From the NCBI GenBank assembly GCA_000158155.1, contig DS999406.1, forward strand, positions 266,006-330,005: a stretch of DNA of 64,000 bases, in the 5' to 3' direction. Made by a program: the position numbers and the translations under genes. Below, in pieces: positions 8,801 to 16,308 of the stretch (the stretch's first letter is position 1; each line of letters begins with the position of its first letter). The DNA comes from a gamma proteobacterium NOR5-3 (GTDB lineage: Bacteria > Pseudomonadota > Gammaproteobacteria > Pseudomonadales > Halieaceae). The notes under the pieces are model-generated. The model saw nothing but the letters and a program-made list of their open reading frames with translations, was not told the origin of the DNA and did not search any database.

Positions 8801-10171
8801 ATGAACAGCACCGTAGACACTGCCAGCCTCAAAGCCCTTGATCGGGCCCACCACCTGCACCCGTTTACCGACTTTCACAGCTATGCACACGGTGATGGCC
8901 GTATTTTCAGCCGTGCAGAGGGCGTGTTCATTTATGACAGCGACGGTAACGCCATGCTTGATGGCATGTCGGGGCTGTGGTGCTGCAACCTGGGCTACAG
9001 CCAGGATCGCATCAAGCAGGCCGTGTTTGATCAAATGCAGCAACTGCCCTATTACAACAACTTTTTTAACTGCTCGAACCAGCCAGCAGTGCAGCTGGCG
9101 GCGGAGCTGACCAGTGTCGCGCCCGAGGGCTTTGACCATGTGTTCTTTACGAACTCCGGATCCGAAGCCAACGACACGAATATCCGCCTGGTACACCGCT
9201 ACTACGATCTGCTGGGTAAGCCCGAAAAGAAATTAATCATCAGCCGCAAGAACGCCTATCACGGCAGCACCGTTGCGGCGGCCTCTCTGGGCGGTATGCA
9301 GGCGATGCATGAACAGGCTATCGGTCTCAATTACATTCATCACATCAATCAGCCTCATTGGTTCGAAAATGCTGAGCCCGGCGAAGACGAGGACAGCTTT
9401 GGTCTGCGGGTGGCTCGCGAGCTGGAAGCCAAAATCGATGAGCTGGGCGAGCATCGCGTCGCTGCTTTTATAGCGGAGCCGGTGCAGGGCGCGGGCGGCG
9501 TCATCATCCCCCCGGACACATACTGGCCAGAGCTTCAGCGCATCTGCAACGAACGCGACATACTCCTCATTGCCGACGAAGTCATCTGTGGCTTTGGCCG
9601 CACCGGCCAGTGGTGGGGCAGTCAGACTTACGGCATGCAGCCGGATTTGATTACCTTTGCGAAGGCCGTGACCAACGGTTACATGCCTTTAGGCGGCGTA
9701 CTGGTGTCCAACAAAGTGACGGACGTACTCATGGCCAGCGGCGGCGAATTTGCCCACGGCCTGACCTATTCCGGACACCCGGCATCCTGCGCCGCGGGTC
9801 TGGCCACACTGGCCATCCTCAAAGAGCAGAATATTGTCGAGAACGCGGCTGCGCATCTCGCGCCCTATTTTCAAGACCAGTTGGCGACACTGAAGGATCA
9901 CCCCGTGGTGGGACAGGTCCGTGGACGGGGATGCTTTGCAGCCATTGAGTTGGTGCGCAACAAAGAGACTCGCGAGCGTCTCGCAGAGGACTCCGCCGGC
10001 GCGGTCTTCTGCCGTGATACGGCAAACAACCTGGGCCTTATGGTTCGCCAGACCGGCAATGCCATGATCATGGCGCCACCGCTGATCTGCGAGCATTCTC
10101 ATATCGACTATCTCATGGAGAAGCTCACCGCAGCTTTGGATGCCACAGCGCAGCATTACAAGGTCGGCTGA
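8801..10171 (+). CDS. Class III aminotransferase, SpuC-like polyamine:pyruvate aminotransferase
   Basis: 456 residues. PLP lysine K288 lies in ITFAKAVTNGYMPLGG; other fold-type I marks are NSGSEANDT, YHGSTVAAASLGG and IADEVICGFGRTG. The N-terminus LDRAHHLHPFTDF matches the putrescine/omega-amino acid:pyruvate aminotransferase branch (SpuC), which turns putrescine into 4-aminobutanal with pyruvate as acceptor. I use the ATG at 8801, with GGGA upstream, because the family N-terminus starts there; an ATG at 8783 is also in frame. Neighbours (a polyamine glutamylase and an APC permease) support polyamine catabolism. Taurine or beta-alanine as substrate is the alternative. Confidence 0.9.
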   Translation: MNSTVDTASLKALDRAHHLHPFTDFHSYAHGDGRIFSRAEGVFIYDSDGNAMLDGMSGLWCCNLGYSQDRIKQAVFDQMQQLPYYNNFFNCSNQPAVQLAAELTSVAPEGFDHVFFTNSGSEANDTNIRLVHRYYDLLGKPEKKLIISRKNAYHGSTVAAASLGGMQAMHEQAIGLNYIHHINQPHWFENAEPGEDEDSFGLRVARELEAKIDELGEHRVAAFIAEPVQGAGGVIIPPDTYWPELQRICNERDILLIADEVICGFGRTGQWWGSQTYGMQPDLITFAKAVTNGYMPLGGVLVSNKVTDVLMASGGEFAHGLTYSGHPASCAAGLATLAILKEQNIVENAAAHLAPYFQDQLATLKDHPVVGQVRGRGCFAAIELVRNKETRERLAEDSAGAVFCRDTANNLGLMVRQTGNAMIMAPPLICEHSHIDYLMEKLTAALDATAQHYKVG

Positions 10172-10193
10172 TCACCACTGCTGAGCTAACCCG

Positions 10194-10264
10194 GCCCGCC
10201 ATAGCACTGCCAGCTCGCGAGAAAGAAACAGCCACTCGCTCGTCTGACAGCGCTATGGCTGGGC
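10194..10264 (-). repeat. Structured palindromic repeat, unit A
   Basis: The outer arms 10198-10209 and 10248-10259 pair at 11 of 12 positions and extend by four G/C pairs (10194-10197 with 10261-10264) past one bulged T. Inside, CAG 10211-10213 pairs with CTG 10244-10246. An apical hairpin follows: GCGAG 10217-10221 with CTCGC 10235-10239. The 13-base loop at 10222-10234 reads TGGCTGTTTCTTT on the minus strand, which I use to define orientation. The loop and inner stem are shared with units B-D; the outer arm sequence is not. Confidence 0.75.
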
Positions 10265-10280
10265 TGACGCTCACTGGGTC

Positions 10281-10352
10281 GGCCACCCGACGCACTCTCA
10301 GCTCCCGAGAAAGAAACGGCCACTCGCTCGTCTGAAAGCACGCCGGGTGGCC
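10281..10352 (-). repeat. Structured palindromic repeat, unit B
   Basis: The outer arms 10281-10292 and 10341-10352 pair at 11 of 12 positions, with a sequence (GGCCACCCG...) unrelated to unit A. CAG 10299-10301 pairs with CTG 10332-10334. The apical hairpin is CGAG 10306-10309 with CTCG 10323-10326 around a 13-base loop at 10310-10322, which reads TGGCCGTTTCTTT on the minus strand. It has the same orientation as unit A, and the stretch from the loop to TCTGA on its right side is almost identical to unit A. Confidence 0.75.
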
Positions 10353-10391
10353 TAGTGCTCTGTGCCAGAACAGGCGCTCAGCTCTGAGGTA

Positions 10392-10468
10392 GCCATCGCA
10401 ACTCGCGGTGATTCGCGAGCCAGTGGCTTTTTCTGTCTGGCGAGGGAGTCATCGCGAGTTGCGATGGC
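10392..10468 (+). repeat. Structured palindromic repeat, unit C (opposite orientation)
   Basis: This is the longest hairpin. Arms 10392-10407 and 10453-10468 are a perfect 16-bp match, continued for 7 more pairs (10408-10414 with 10446-10452) that include two G/T pairs. The apical hairpin GCCAG 10419-10423 with CTGGC 10437-10441 encloses a 13-base loop at 10424-10436, TGGCTTTTTCTGT on the plus strand. The inner stem differs from unit A on both sides in a compensating way. The orientation is opposite to A and B. Confidence 0.75.
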
Positions 10469-10474
10469 GGGAAG

Positions 10475-10499
10475 CACCAGTGGCTGATTCTTTCTAGCG
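10475..10499 (+). repeat. Degenerate repeat, unit D (apical hairpin only)
   Basis: CACCAG 10475-10480 and CTAGCG 10494-10499 flank a 13-base loop TGGCTGATTCTTT (10481-10493). On the plus strand 4 of 6 positions pair; on the minus strand the other two become G/T pairs. There is no outer stem around it, so it looks like a decayed or partial copy. It is followed after two bases by the separate hairpin at 10502-10534. Confidence 0.6.
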
Positions 10500-10501
10500 G
10501 G

Positions 10502-10534
10502 AGCGTCGCAGCATGCTAACCTCGCTGCGACGCT
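10502..10534. repeat. Perfect 11-bp inverted repeat upstream of the APC permease
   Basis: AGCGTCGCAGC (10502-10512) and GCTGCGACGCT (10524-10534) are exact reverse complements around an 11-base loop. The right arm ends 19 bases before the GTG start of the permease, partly over the leader. There is no T-run after it, so a simple terminator is unlikely. It may be an operator, a leader structure, or the outer arm of a rearranged repeat unit. Confidence 0.6.
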
Positions 10535-10553
10535 ACCGCACAGTGAGGTCCGC

Positions 10554-11948
10554 GTGACCGACCACATCGAACACCCCAAAACACTCCGTCAGCGCGACCT
10601 GCTGCTGTTTACAGTGACGGCCATTTTGCTGCCGGATATTCTGACTTCGTCCGCTTCAGCGGGTGCTTCAAGCATCGCGTGGTGGATCATTCTGGGACTG
10701 GTTTTCTTTCTACCCATGGGATTAATCAGCGCGGAATTAGGCTGCAGCTATCCGGAACAGGGCGGCATTTATACCTGGGTGCGCAACGCTTTTGGGAGCC
10801 GCTGGGCATCGCGGATTACCTTCTGCTACTGGGTGAACATGGCGCTGTGGCTGCCCGCAATGTTCATTTTGTTTGCCGGTGTATTTAACCGTCTCTTCGC
10901 GGCCGAAGCCTCTTTCACGCTGCAAATCGCCCTCGCCATTGGAATCACCTGGCTCACGGTGGCGGTCAATATCGTCGCGCTGCGCTTTGGAAAATGGATA
11001 CCGAACCTGGGTGCTGTCGCAAAGTTTCTGCTGTTCTTTGGCGTGGTCGCCGGCGCCTGGCGTTACGTTTCCATGAACGAAATGGCCAATCCGATCACGC
11101 TTGAAAGTATGACGCCGAGCTGGGGCCAGGGCCTGCAGTTTATCCCGGCGATCGTCTACGGCATGCTCGGCTTCGAGTTAGTCAGCGCGGGATCTGCTGA
11201 AATGCGCAACCCCGAGCGGGATGTTCCCCGAGCCATCCTCTGGTCTGGAGTGATTATCCTGGTGCTCTCCGTACTGGGCACTCTGGCAGTCCTTGCCGCC
11301 ATACCGGCTGCCGACATCAATCTTGTGGAGGCTCTCATAGACACCCTGCGCTTGTCCTTTGCCGGTATGACGGGTGCTCACACCCTGGTGCTTTTCCTCG
11401 GTTTTTGCTTTCTCTTTTCGATTTTTTCAAGCTGCGCCGCCTGGTCCATGGGTGCAAACCGGGCAGCAGCAGAGGCCGCACTGGAAGGAGAGCTGCCCGC
11501 CTGGTTCGGTGTGGAGCTACCGAGCAATGGCTCGCCGGTCGGTGCCGCCCTGCTCACAGGTCTGGTAAGCACCCTGGCGCTAATGGGGTACGGGTTCATG
11601 GCCGGCGACAACGAAGACCTGTTCTGGTCGCTATTCGCGTTCAGTTCCGTGTTGTTCATGCTGCCCTATGTGGGAATGGTATTGGCGTTCCTGCGTATGC
11701 GAGCCGTGGACAGTGAGCGGAACAGGCCATTCAGAGTGCCCGGGGGACCGGCCGGCGCCTTCATATGCGCGGCACTTTGCGCGCTGATATTACTTATTGC
11801 CATAGCGCTCTTTATGGTGACACCAGAAGACGGCCCCCAATGGAAGGTAATTATTGGCGTAGTGCTCGCGCTATCTCTCGGGGAACTGATGATTTACACC
11901 GCTGAACACTCAAGAGCCGATCAATCTAATCAGCCGGAGATGCCGTAA
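10554..11948 (+). CDS. APC superfamily amino acid/polyamine permease
   Basis: 464 residues with about 12 hydrophobic helices (first near 25-45, last near 400-450). The family's first-helix region reads LLFTVTAILLPDILTSSASAGASS, and the loop after helix 2 has ELGCSYPEQGGIYTWV, a hallmark of APC transporters. The start is a GTG at 10554 with GAGG 7 bases before it. APC members carry amino acids or polyamines by proton symport or antiport. Being downstream of the SpuC-like gene on the same strand, it may import putrescine or a related amine, but the 382-base repeat-filled gap argues against a simple shared operon. Confidence 0.87.
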   Translation: MTDHIEHPKTLRQRDLLLFTVTAILLPDILTSSASAGASSIAWWIILGLVFFLPMGLISAELGCSYPEQGGIYTWVRNAFGSRWASRITFCYWVNMALWLPAMFILFAGVFNRLFAAEASFTLQIALAIGITWLTVAVNIVALRFGKWIPNLGAVAKFLLFFGVVAGAWRYVSMNEMANPITLESMTPSWGQGLQFIPAIVYGMLGFELVSAGSAEMRNPERDVPRAILWSGVIILVLSVLGTLAVLAAIPAADINLVEALIDTLRLSFAGMTGAHTLVLFLGFCFLFSIFSSCAAWSMGANRAAAEAALEGELPAWFGVELPSNGSPVGAALLTGLVSTLALMGYGFMAGDNEDLFWSLFAFSSVLFMLPYVGMVLAFLRMRAVDSERNRPFRVPGGPAGAFICAALCALILLIAIALFMVTPEDGPQWKVIIGVVLALSLGELMIYTAEHSRADQSNQPEMP

Positions 11949-11987
11949 CAGTAAGTCATCAGGCCCTTTGAAAGAGTCGTGTTACCC

Positions 11988-12569
11988 ATGTCCAAATCAA
12001 AAGCTGACAACGCCCGCCGAGCGCTTGCCGGGCTTATTCCGCTCATGTTTCTGCTGACCGCTGCGGCGCAATCCAGTGAAATGTGGATGAACCAATCCGC
12101 TTCGAACAGCGCGCCGGCCCATGCCGAACAAGCCTCTTTGCAAAAGGTGGGCGAAGCGCGCCTGAAGTTTCTATTCTGGTCCGTCTACGACTCCCGTCTG
12201 TACACCCCAAGTGGGGAGTACACTGATGGAGAACGCCCGCTCAAGCTGGAAATCCAGTATCTACTGGATGTCAAAGCCGATGCTCTGCTCGAAAGAACGC
12301 TAGTGGAATGGAGTAACATGGGCCGCAATCATCCGCGGCAGGAGCAATGGCGCAGTGAGCTGGCCAATATCTGGACAGACATTGAGTCAGGTGATGTACT
12401 CAGTCTGGAGCTGGACAGCACCAACCGCAGTACCTTTCGCCGCAACGGCGAAGTTCTGGGACATATGGAAGACCCGGAGTTCGGTCAGGAGTTTGTCGAT
12501 ATCTGGCTATCGGATGATTGCACCCGCCCAGAAATCCGTGAGTCTTTGCTGGGCAGAAGCGCCAGCTAA
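11988..12569 (+). CDS. Secreted chalcone-isomerase-like domain protein
   Basis: 193 residues. Residues ~14-33 (LAGLIPLMFLLTAAAQS) form a signal peptide. The mature part has the bacterial CHI-like pattern: VGEARLKFLFWSVYDSRLYT, LEIQYLLDVKADAL and the C-terminal FVDIWLSDDC. These periplasmic proteins share the chalcone isomerase fold but have no known catalytic role. I take the ATG at 11988; a GTG three codons earlier has a purine stretch too close to it. It follows the permease by 39 bases and may be co-transcribed. Its end overlaps the convergent GlpD-like gene by 4 bases. Confidence 0.75.
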   Translation: MSKSKADNARRALAGLIPLMFLLTAAAQSSEMWMNQSASNSAPAHAEQASLQKVGEARLKFLFWSVYDSRLYTPSGEYTDGERPLKLEIQYLLDVKADALLERTLVEWSNMGRNHPRQEQWRSELANIWTDIESGDVLSLELDSTNRSTFRRNGEVLGHMEDPEFGQEFVDIWLSDDCTRPEIRESLLGRSAS

Positions 12570-14203
12570 AGGATCTCGCTCTTATCCGCGGCTTCATCCA
12601 CCGCCGCCAGATACTCCGCCAGACGCTCCTGTGCTGCATCGCCGAAGAGGATCCGACTGGCTTCGAGCAGTCCCGGGGCACTGCGAATATCCTCGGCACG
12701 GACAACCTGCTCGATTTTTGAACGCCGACGCATAAAGTCTTCCAGGCGCACCACCATCTCTCTTCGGGCGGTGAGTTCAATCTCACAGCGGGTGTATTCT
12801 GCATGCTCAATGAGTAGCTCCACGCTGTGCGGGGCTTCGCGGATTCGATCCAGCAGCTGAAACGCTGCCTCACCATAACGTCGCCAGAAACGCTCGCTCA
12901 AAGGCTCGGAGGATCCGGGATCGGTCATTTCATCCAGGCCCAATTGGCTCGCCTGCTGCATAAACAAGGTCTTCACGGAGCCTCGGGGCTCTCCGTACCA
13001 GTCTGCCTTCGGTTTTGGCACATGGACGCCCAGCGCAGCGACCGCGTCCACCACCTCTTCACCGACATTGAGACAATCGGTCAGTTTTCCGCCAAAAATG
13101 CTGATATGCGCAAGCTCACTGTTTGATTCGATTTCATGTTTTCGCGAAAGTTGCACCCAGTCAGTCGCGCCCTGAGAGCCGGTCACCGCCAGAGGACGCA
13201 CGCCTACCCGCTCTGCAATGACATCCTCGGGACGAATAGGCTCCCGTAAATCAATCAGCTGATTAACGTTGTCCAGCACGAACTGTCGATCTTCGGCGGT
13301 GACACCTACCGAGGGATCGCTCACCGGTGTATCCGTGGTGCCAATACAGGTCTTGGGACCCATGGGAATCAGGAAAAACAGTCGCCCATCACTGGCAAAG
13401 AAGGTCAGCACGCGCCGGCTGTCGGTGACCCGGTCAACGATCAGGTGAATACCCTTGGAGAATAAGTGCCGGTACTGCGTCTCAACGCCCAGCATGGTAT
13501 TAAGAGAATCCACCCAGGGACCGCAGGCGTTGACCACAACCCGGGCACGCAGTGAATAGGTTTGCTCGCTTTCGCAATCGCGCAGGCGACAATCCCAGGC
13601 CCCATCACGACGGGTCGCCTGATCCAGGTTCACATAGTTGGCTGCCACGCAGCCCATATCCAGTGCCCGGCGGATAAAGCTAAAGACAAAACGCGCATCA
13701 TTGTCGTAGAGGTAGCAGTCCGAATACTCCAGGCCGCCTGCCGCTCGACTGGTATTGATTTCTGGCTCGAGTTTTTTAATCGCCCGGGGAGACAAATACC
13801 GCGGGGCGCGGGTCTTACAGCGGCCCATGAGCCAGTACAGCACGCTACCGAGGAACACAAAGAAGGACCAGAAGCGAAAGCCGCGCTGGATGGTAGTAAA
13901 AAAGCGTATCTCTTTGACGGTCGCAGGATAGGCGCGCATAAGCTCGTTGCGCGACCGACAGAGCTTGTTGACCAGAAGAAACTCGAGGGTCTCCAGATAC
14001 TTGATCCCGCCCCAGGCCAGATTGCTGGAGTTGGAGCTGACTCCACTGGCAAAGTCGCCGCGATCAATAAGCGCAACGCGCACGCCCTTGCCGGCCAGGG
14101 CTGCAGCAGATACCGCACCGTTAATGCCGCCCCCGACGATGAGAACGTCATAGTCCTGCCCGTCGAGGCTGCTGAGATTCTTGTCGCGCAGTGCGGTGGA
14201 CAC
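12566..14203 (-). CDS. FAD-dependent glycerol-3-phosphate dehydrogenase/oxidase family protein (GlpD-like)
   Basis: 545 residues, the size of aerobic GlpD. The Rossmann dinucleotide site is DVLIVGGGINGAVSAAALAG near residues 19-38. SSNLAWGGIKYLE is the GlpD signature (usually SSRSSKLIHGGLRYLE), and a C-terminal helical domain covers ~400-545. It oxidises glycerol-3-phosphate and feeds quinone at the inner membrane. The start is a GTG at 14203 with a strong AGGAGG 7 bases upstream. The signature is diverged (N-L-A-W for K-L-I-H), so another alpha-hydroxy phosphate substrate is possible. It stands alone and is divergent from the metallo-hydrolase gene. Confidence 0.83.
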   Translation of the reverse strand: MSTALRDKNLSSLDGQDYDVLIVGGGINGAVSAAALAGKGVRVALIDRGDFASGVSSNSSNLAWGGIKYLETLEFLLVNKLCRSRNELMRAYPATVKEIRFFTTIQRGFRFWSFFVFLGSVLYWLMGRCKTRAPRYLSPRAIKKLEPEINTSRAAGGLEYSDCYLYDNDARFVFSFIRRALDMGCVAANYVNLDQATRRDGAWDCRLRDCESEQTYSLRARVVVNACGPWVDSLNTMLGVETQYRHLFSKGIHLIVDRVTDSRRVLTFFASDGRLFFLIPMGPKTCIGTTDTPVSDPSVGVTAEDRQFVLDNVNQLIDLREPIRPEDVIAERVGVRPLAVTGSQGATDWVQLSRKHEIESNSELAHISIFGGKLTDCLNVGEEVVDAVAALGVHVPKPKADWYGEPRGSVKTLFMQQASQLGLDEMTDPGSSEPLSERFWRRYGEAAFQLLDRIREAPHSVELLIEHAEYTRCEIELTARREMVVRLEDFMRRRSKIEQVVRAEDIRSAPGLLEASRILFGDAAQERLAEYLAAVDEAADKSEIL

Positions 14204-14318
14204 CGCTTTTCCTCCTGAAACGCCAGATCAATAATTAAAGATCAGCGAGAGTCAACTGGACAGTCACTCCCACAGACACCACTATAACGCACTCCTTCAG
14301 CTGTACTCTCTACCGTTT

Positions 14319-15401
14319 ATGCATCAAGAAGCCCTGGAAATTTATCGCGGCCTGCAATACCCCTGGGGCCGTGGCGTGAATCCCGAGCCGGGTGAGCCCA
14401 GGCGGATTGCTGAAGGTGTTTACTGGGTGCGCTTTCCCATGCCCATGTCCCTGGACCATATCAATCTGTGGTTACTGGAGGACGGCGACGGCTGGACCAT
14501 TGTAGACACCTGCCTGAACCTGCCCGATGCCCGGGAGCTTTGGGAGTCGCTTTTCGAGGGATTTATGGGCGGCAAGCCGGTCACCCGCGTCATCTGCACA
14601 CACATGCATCCTGACCACGTAGGTCTGGCGGGCTGGATCTGTGAGCGCTTTGGCTGTGATCTGTGGATGTCCCGCGCTGAATACCTCATGTGCCGCTCTT
14701 TAGTGGCGGACACCGGCCGGCCAGCGCCACAGGTCGCGGTAGATTTCTATCATCGGGCAGGCTACGACGAAGAGCAGTTGGAGCAGTACAAAGCACGCTT
14801 TGGATTTTTCGGTAAAGCCGTGTCACCGTTACCGGATCGCTACCGGCGCCTGGTGGACCTTGAGACCCTGAACATCGGCGGCCGCTACTGGCAAATCATG
14901 GAAGGCAGCGGGCATTCCCCGGAACATCTCTGCCTGTATTGCCCCGCGCTCAAACTGTTTATCTCCGGCGATCAGGTGCTGCCACGCATCACACCCAATG
15001 TCTCGGTATTTCCCACCGAGCCCGAGGGCGACCCCTTAAAGTATTGGCTACGCTCCGGAGCGCGCCTGAGAGAGCGCCTGCCCGAAGACTTGTTGGTGCT
15101 GCCGTCCCACGAAGCACCCTTCATGGGACTGCACGTACGGCTGACCCAGATACTGGAATCGCACAAAGAGGACCTCAGCGCTCTGTTCAAACTACTCGCC
15201 GAGCCCAAGCGTGCGGTGGACTGTTTTCCAGCTTTGTTTAAACGCGAGATCGGTAAAGGCTCTCTGGGCCTGGCTACCGGCGAAACGCTTGCGCATCTGA
15301 ACTGCCTGCTCGGTCGGCGCAGAATACGTCGGCATAGCGACGAGCACGGGGTTTATTGGTATGTGCAGGACCCCGATGCCATTGATCTTGATGACGACTA
15401 G
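14319..15401 (+). CDS. Metallo-beta-lactamase-fold hydrolase
   Basis: 360 residues. Metal ligands are visible: HMHPDH (H95, H97, D99, H100), GSGHSPEH, SGDQVLP and PSHEAPF, the full glyoxalase II-like set for a binuclear centre. A ~100-residue C-terminal winged-helix-like extension (LAHLNCLLGRRRIRR) is typical of LACTB2-type or thioesterase-like members. The likely activity is hydrolysis of a thioester or lactone; the substrate is unknown. There is no signal peptide, so it is cytoplasmic. The alpha/beta hydrolase gene starts 19 bases downstream and probably shares its transcript. Confidence 0.85.
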   Translation: MHQEALEIYRGLQYPWGRGVNPEPGEPRRIAEGVYWVRFPMPMSLDHINLWLLEDGDGWTIVDTCLNLPDARELWESLFEGFMGGKPVTRVICTHMHPDHVGLAGWICERFGCDLWMSRAEYLMCRSLVADTGRPAPQVAVDFYHRAGYDEEQLEQYKARFGFFGKAVSPLPDRYRRLVDLETLNIGGRYWQIMEGSGHSPEHLCLYCPALKLFISGDQVLPRITPNVSVFPTEPEGDPLKYWLRSGARLRERLPEDLLVLPSHEAPFMGLHVRLTQILESHKEDLSALFKLLAEPKRAVDCFPALFKREIGKGSLGLATGETLAHLNCLLGRRRIRRHSDEHGVYWYVQDPDAIDLDDD

Positions 15402-15420
15402 ATGACCGAGGTAACTCTCC

Positions 15421-16296
15421 ATGCTGCAAAAGCTCAAAGTCAGCTTTTACCGAACCTTTTATCGCTTTAGCGCCCGGCAGGCCTGGCATGCGCCCGATGT
15501 GCATGCGTCTGTGGGAGCCCTGGAGTTACCCACAACGGCCGGCCCCCTGCGCGGACATCTCTACCGGGGCGAGCAGGCCGCCGAGCGTCCTCTGGTGGTT
15601 TACTTCCATGGTGGCGGCTGGGTTATTGGCGACCTGCAAACGCATCATGCTTACTGTCAGGCGCTGTGCGATGCGTCGGGTGCCTCGATCATTGCGGTGG
15701 ATTATCGCCTGGCGCCGGAACACCGGTTCCCTACCGCCCAGGACGATTGCCTGGCTGCCGCCACCGCCATCGCTCAGGGACTCGCAGATTTTGGTCCCAG
15801 CAATGGCAGTATGGTGCTTGCAGGCGACAGTGCCGGCGGGCATTTATCGCTCTGCACGGCACTTGAGGCAGGCGAGGCACTCAAATCCAGGCTCAGCGGA
15901 CTGTTGCTCACCTATCCGGTCGTTGACCACTACAGTCGGCCATCACCCTCGTATATCGATTGCGCCAAGGGACAGGCTCTGAGCAGTGACCTGATGCGCT
16001 GGTTCTGGGATAGCTATCTGGGCGACACAGACCCCGAGGCCGAGGCAACCCAACGCGCCTTTCCTATCCGCAGCGCGGCGCTGGGAACACTCCCACCGGC
16101 GATTTTATGCACCGCAGGACGAGACCCACTCCGGGATGAAGGCATGGCCATGGCTGACGCCTTGCGCGACGCCGGTGTTGCAGTGGAGCAGGAGCACTAT
16201 GCTGACTCCGAGCACGGTTTTGCCTGCTCCATGGGTCCCACCGAGGATTACAAAGCCTGGCTGGCGCGCTGCGCCCAGTGGATCGCGCAGCGCTGA
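15421..16296 (+). CDS. HSL-type (fold-3) alpha/beta hydrolase, esterase
   Basis: 291 residues. It has the hormone-sensitive-lipase oxyanion motif HGGGW (63-67), nucleophile S137 in GDSAGG, an acid in AGRDPLRDEG and the histidine in DSEHGF. This is a complete catalytic triad of the bacterial HSL/GDSAG esterase group, which hydrolyses short to medium acyl esters in the cytoplasm. GAGGTAA lies 9 bases before the ATG. It comes right after the metallo-hydrolase, so the pair may act on the same ester or lactone. It is convergent with the alcohol dehydrogenase gene. Confidence 0.9.
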   Translation: MLQKLKVSFYRTFYRFSARQAWHAPDVHASVGALELPTTAGPLRGHLYRGEQAAERPLVVYFHGGGWVIGDLQTHHAYCQALCDASGASIIAVDYRLAPEHRFPTAQDDCLAAATAIAQGLADFGPSNGSMVLAGDSAGGHLSLCTALEAGEALKSRLSGLLLTYPVVDHYSRPSPSYIDCAKGQALSSDLMRWFWDSYLGDTDPEAEATQRAFPIRSAALGTLPPAILCTAGRDPLRDEGMAMADALRDAGVAVEQEHYADSEHGFACSMGPTEDYKAWLARCAQWIAQR

Positions 16297-16308
16297 GACC
16301 CTGCCGGA

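Noticed and set aside
10194..10468. Ordinary intrinsic terminators
   Set aside because: No T-run follows any of the hairpins on either strand, and three long ones in succession with a shared loop are not needed for termination.
10194..10534. CRISPR array
   Set aside because: Units are in mixed orientation, the repeats are not identical, their most variable parts are paired arms rather than spacers, and no cas genes are present.
10194..10534. Integron attC sites
   Set aside because: No GTTRRRY core boxes, no cassettes between units and no integrase. The variable part is the outer stem, the reverse of attC layout.
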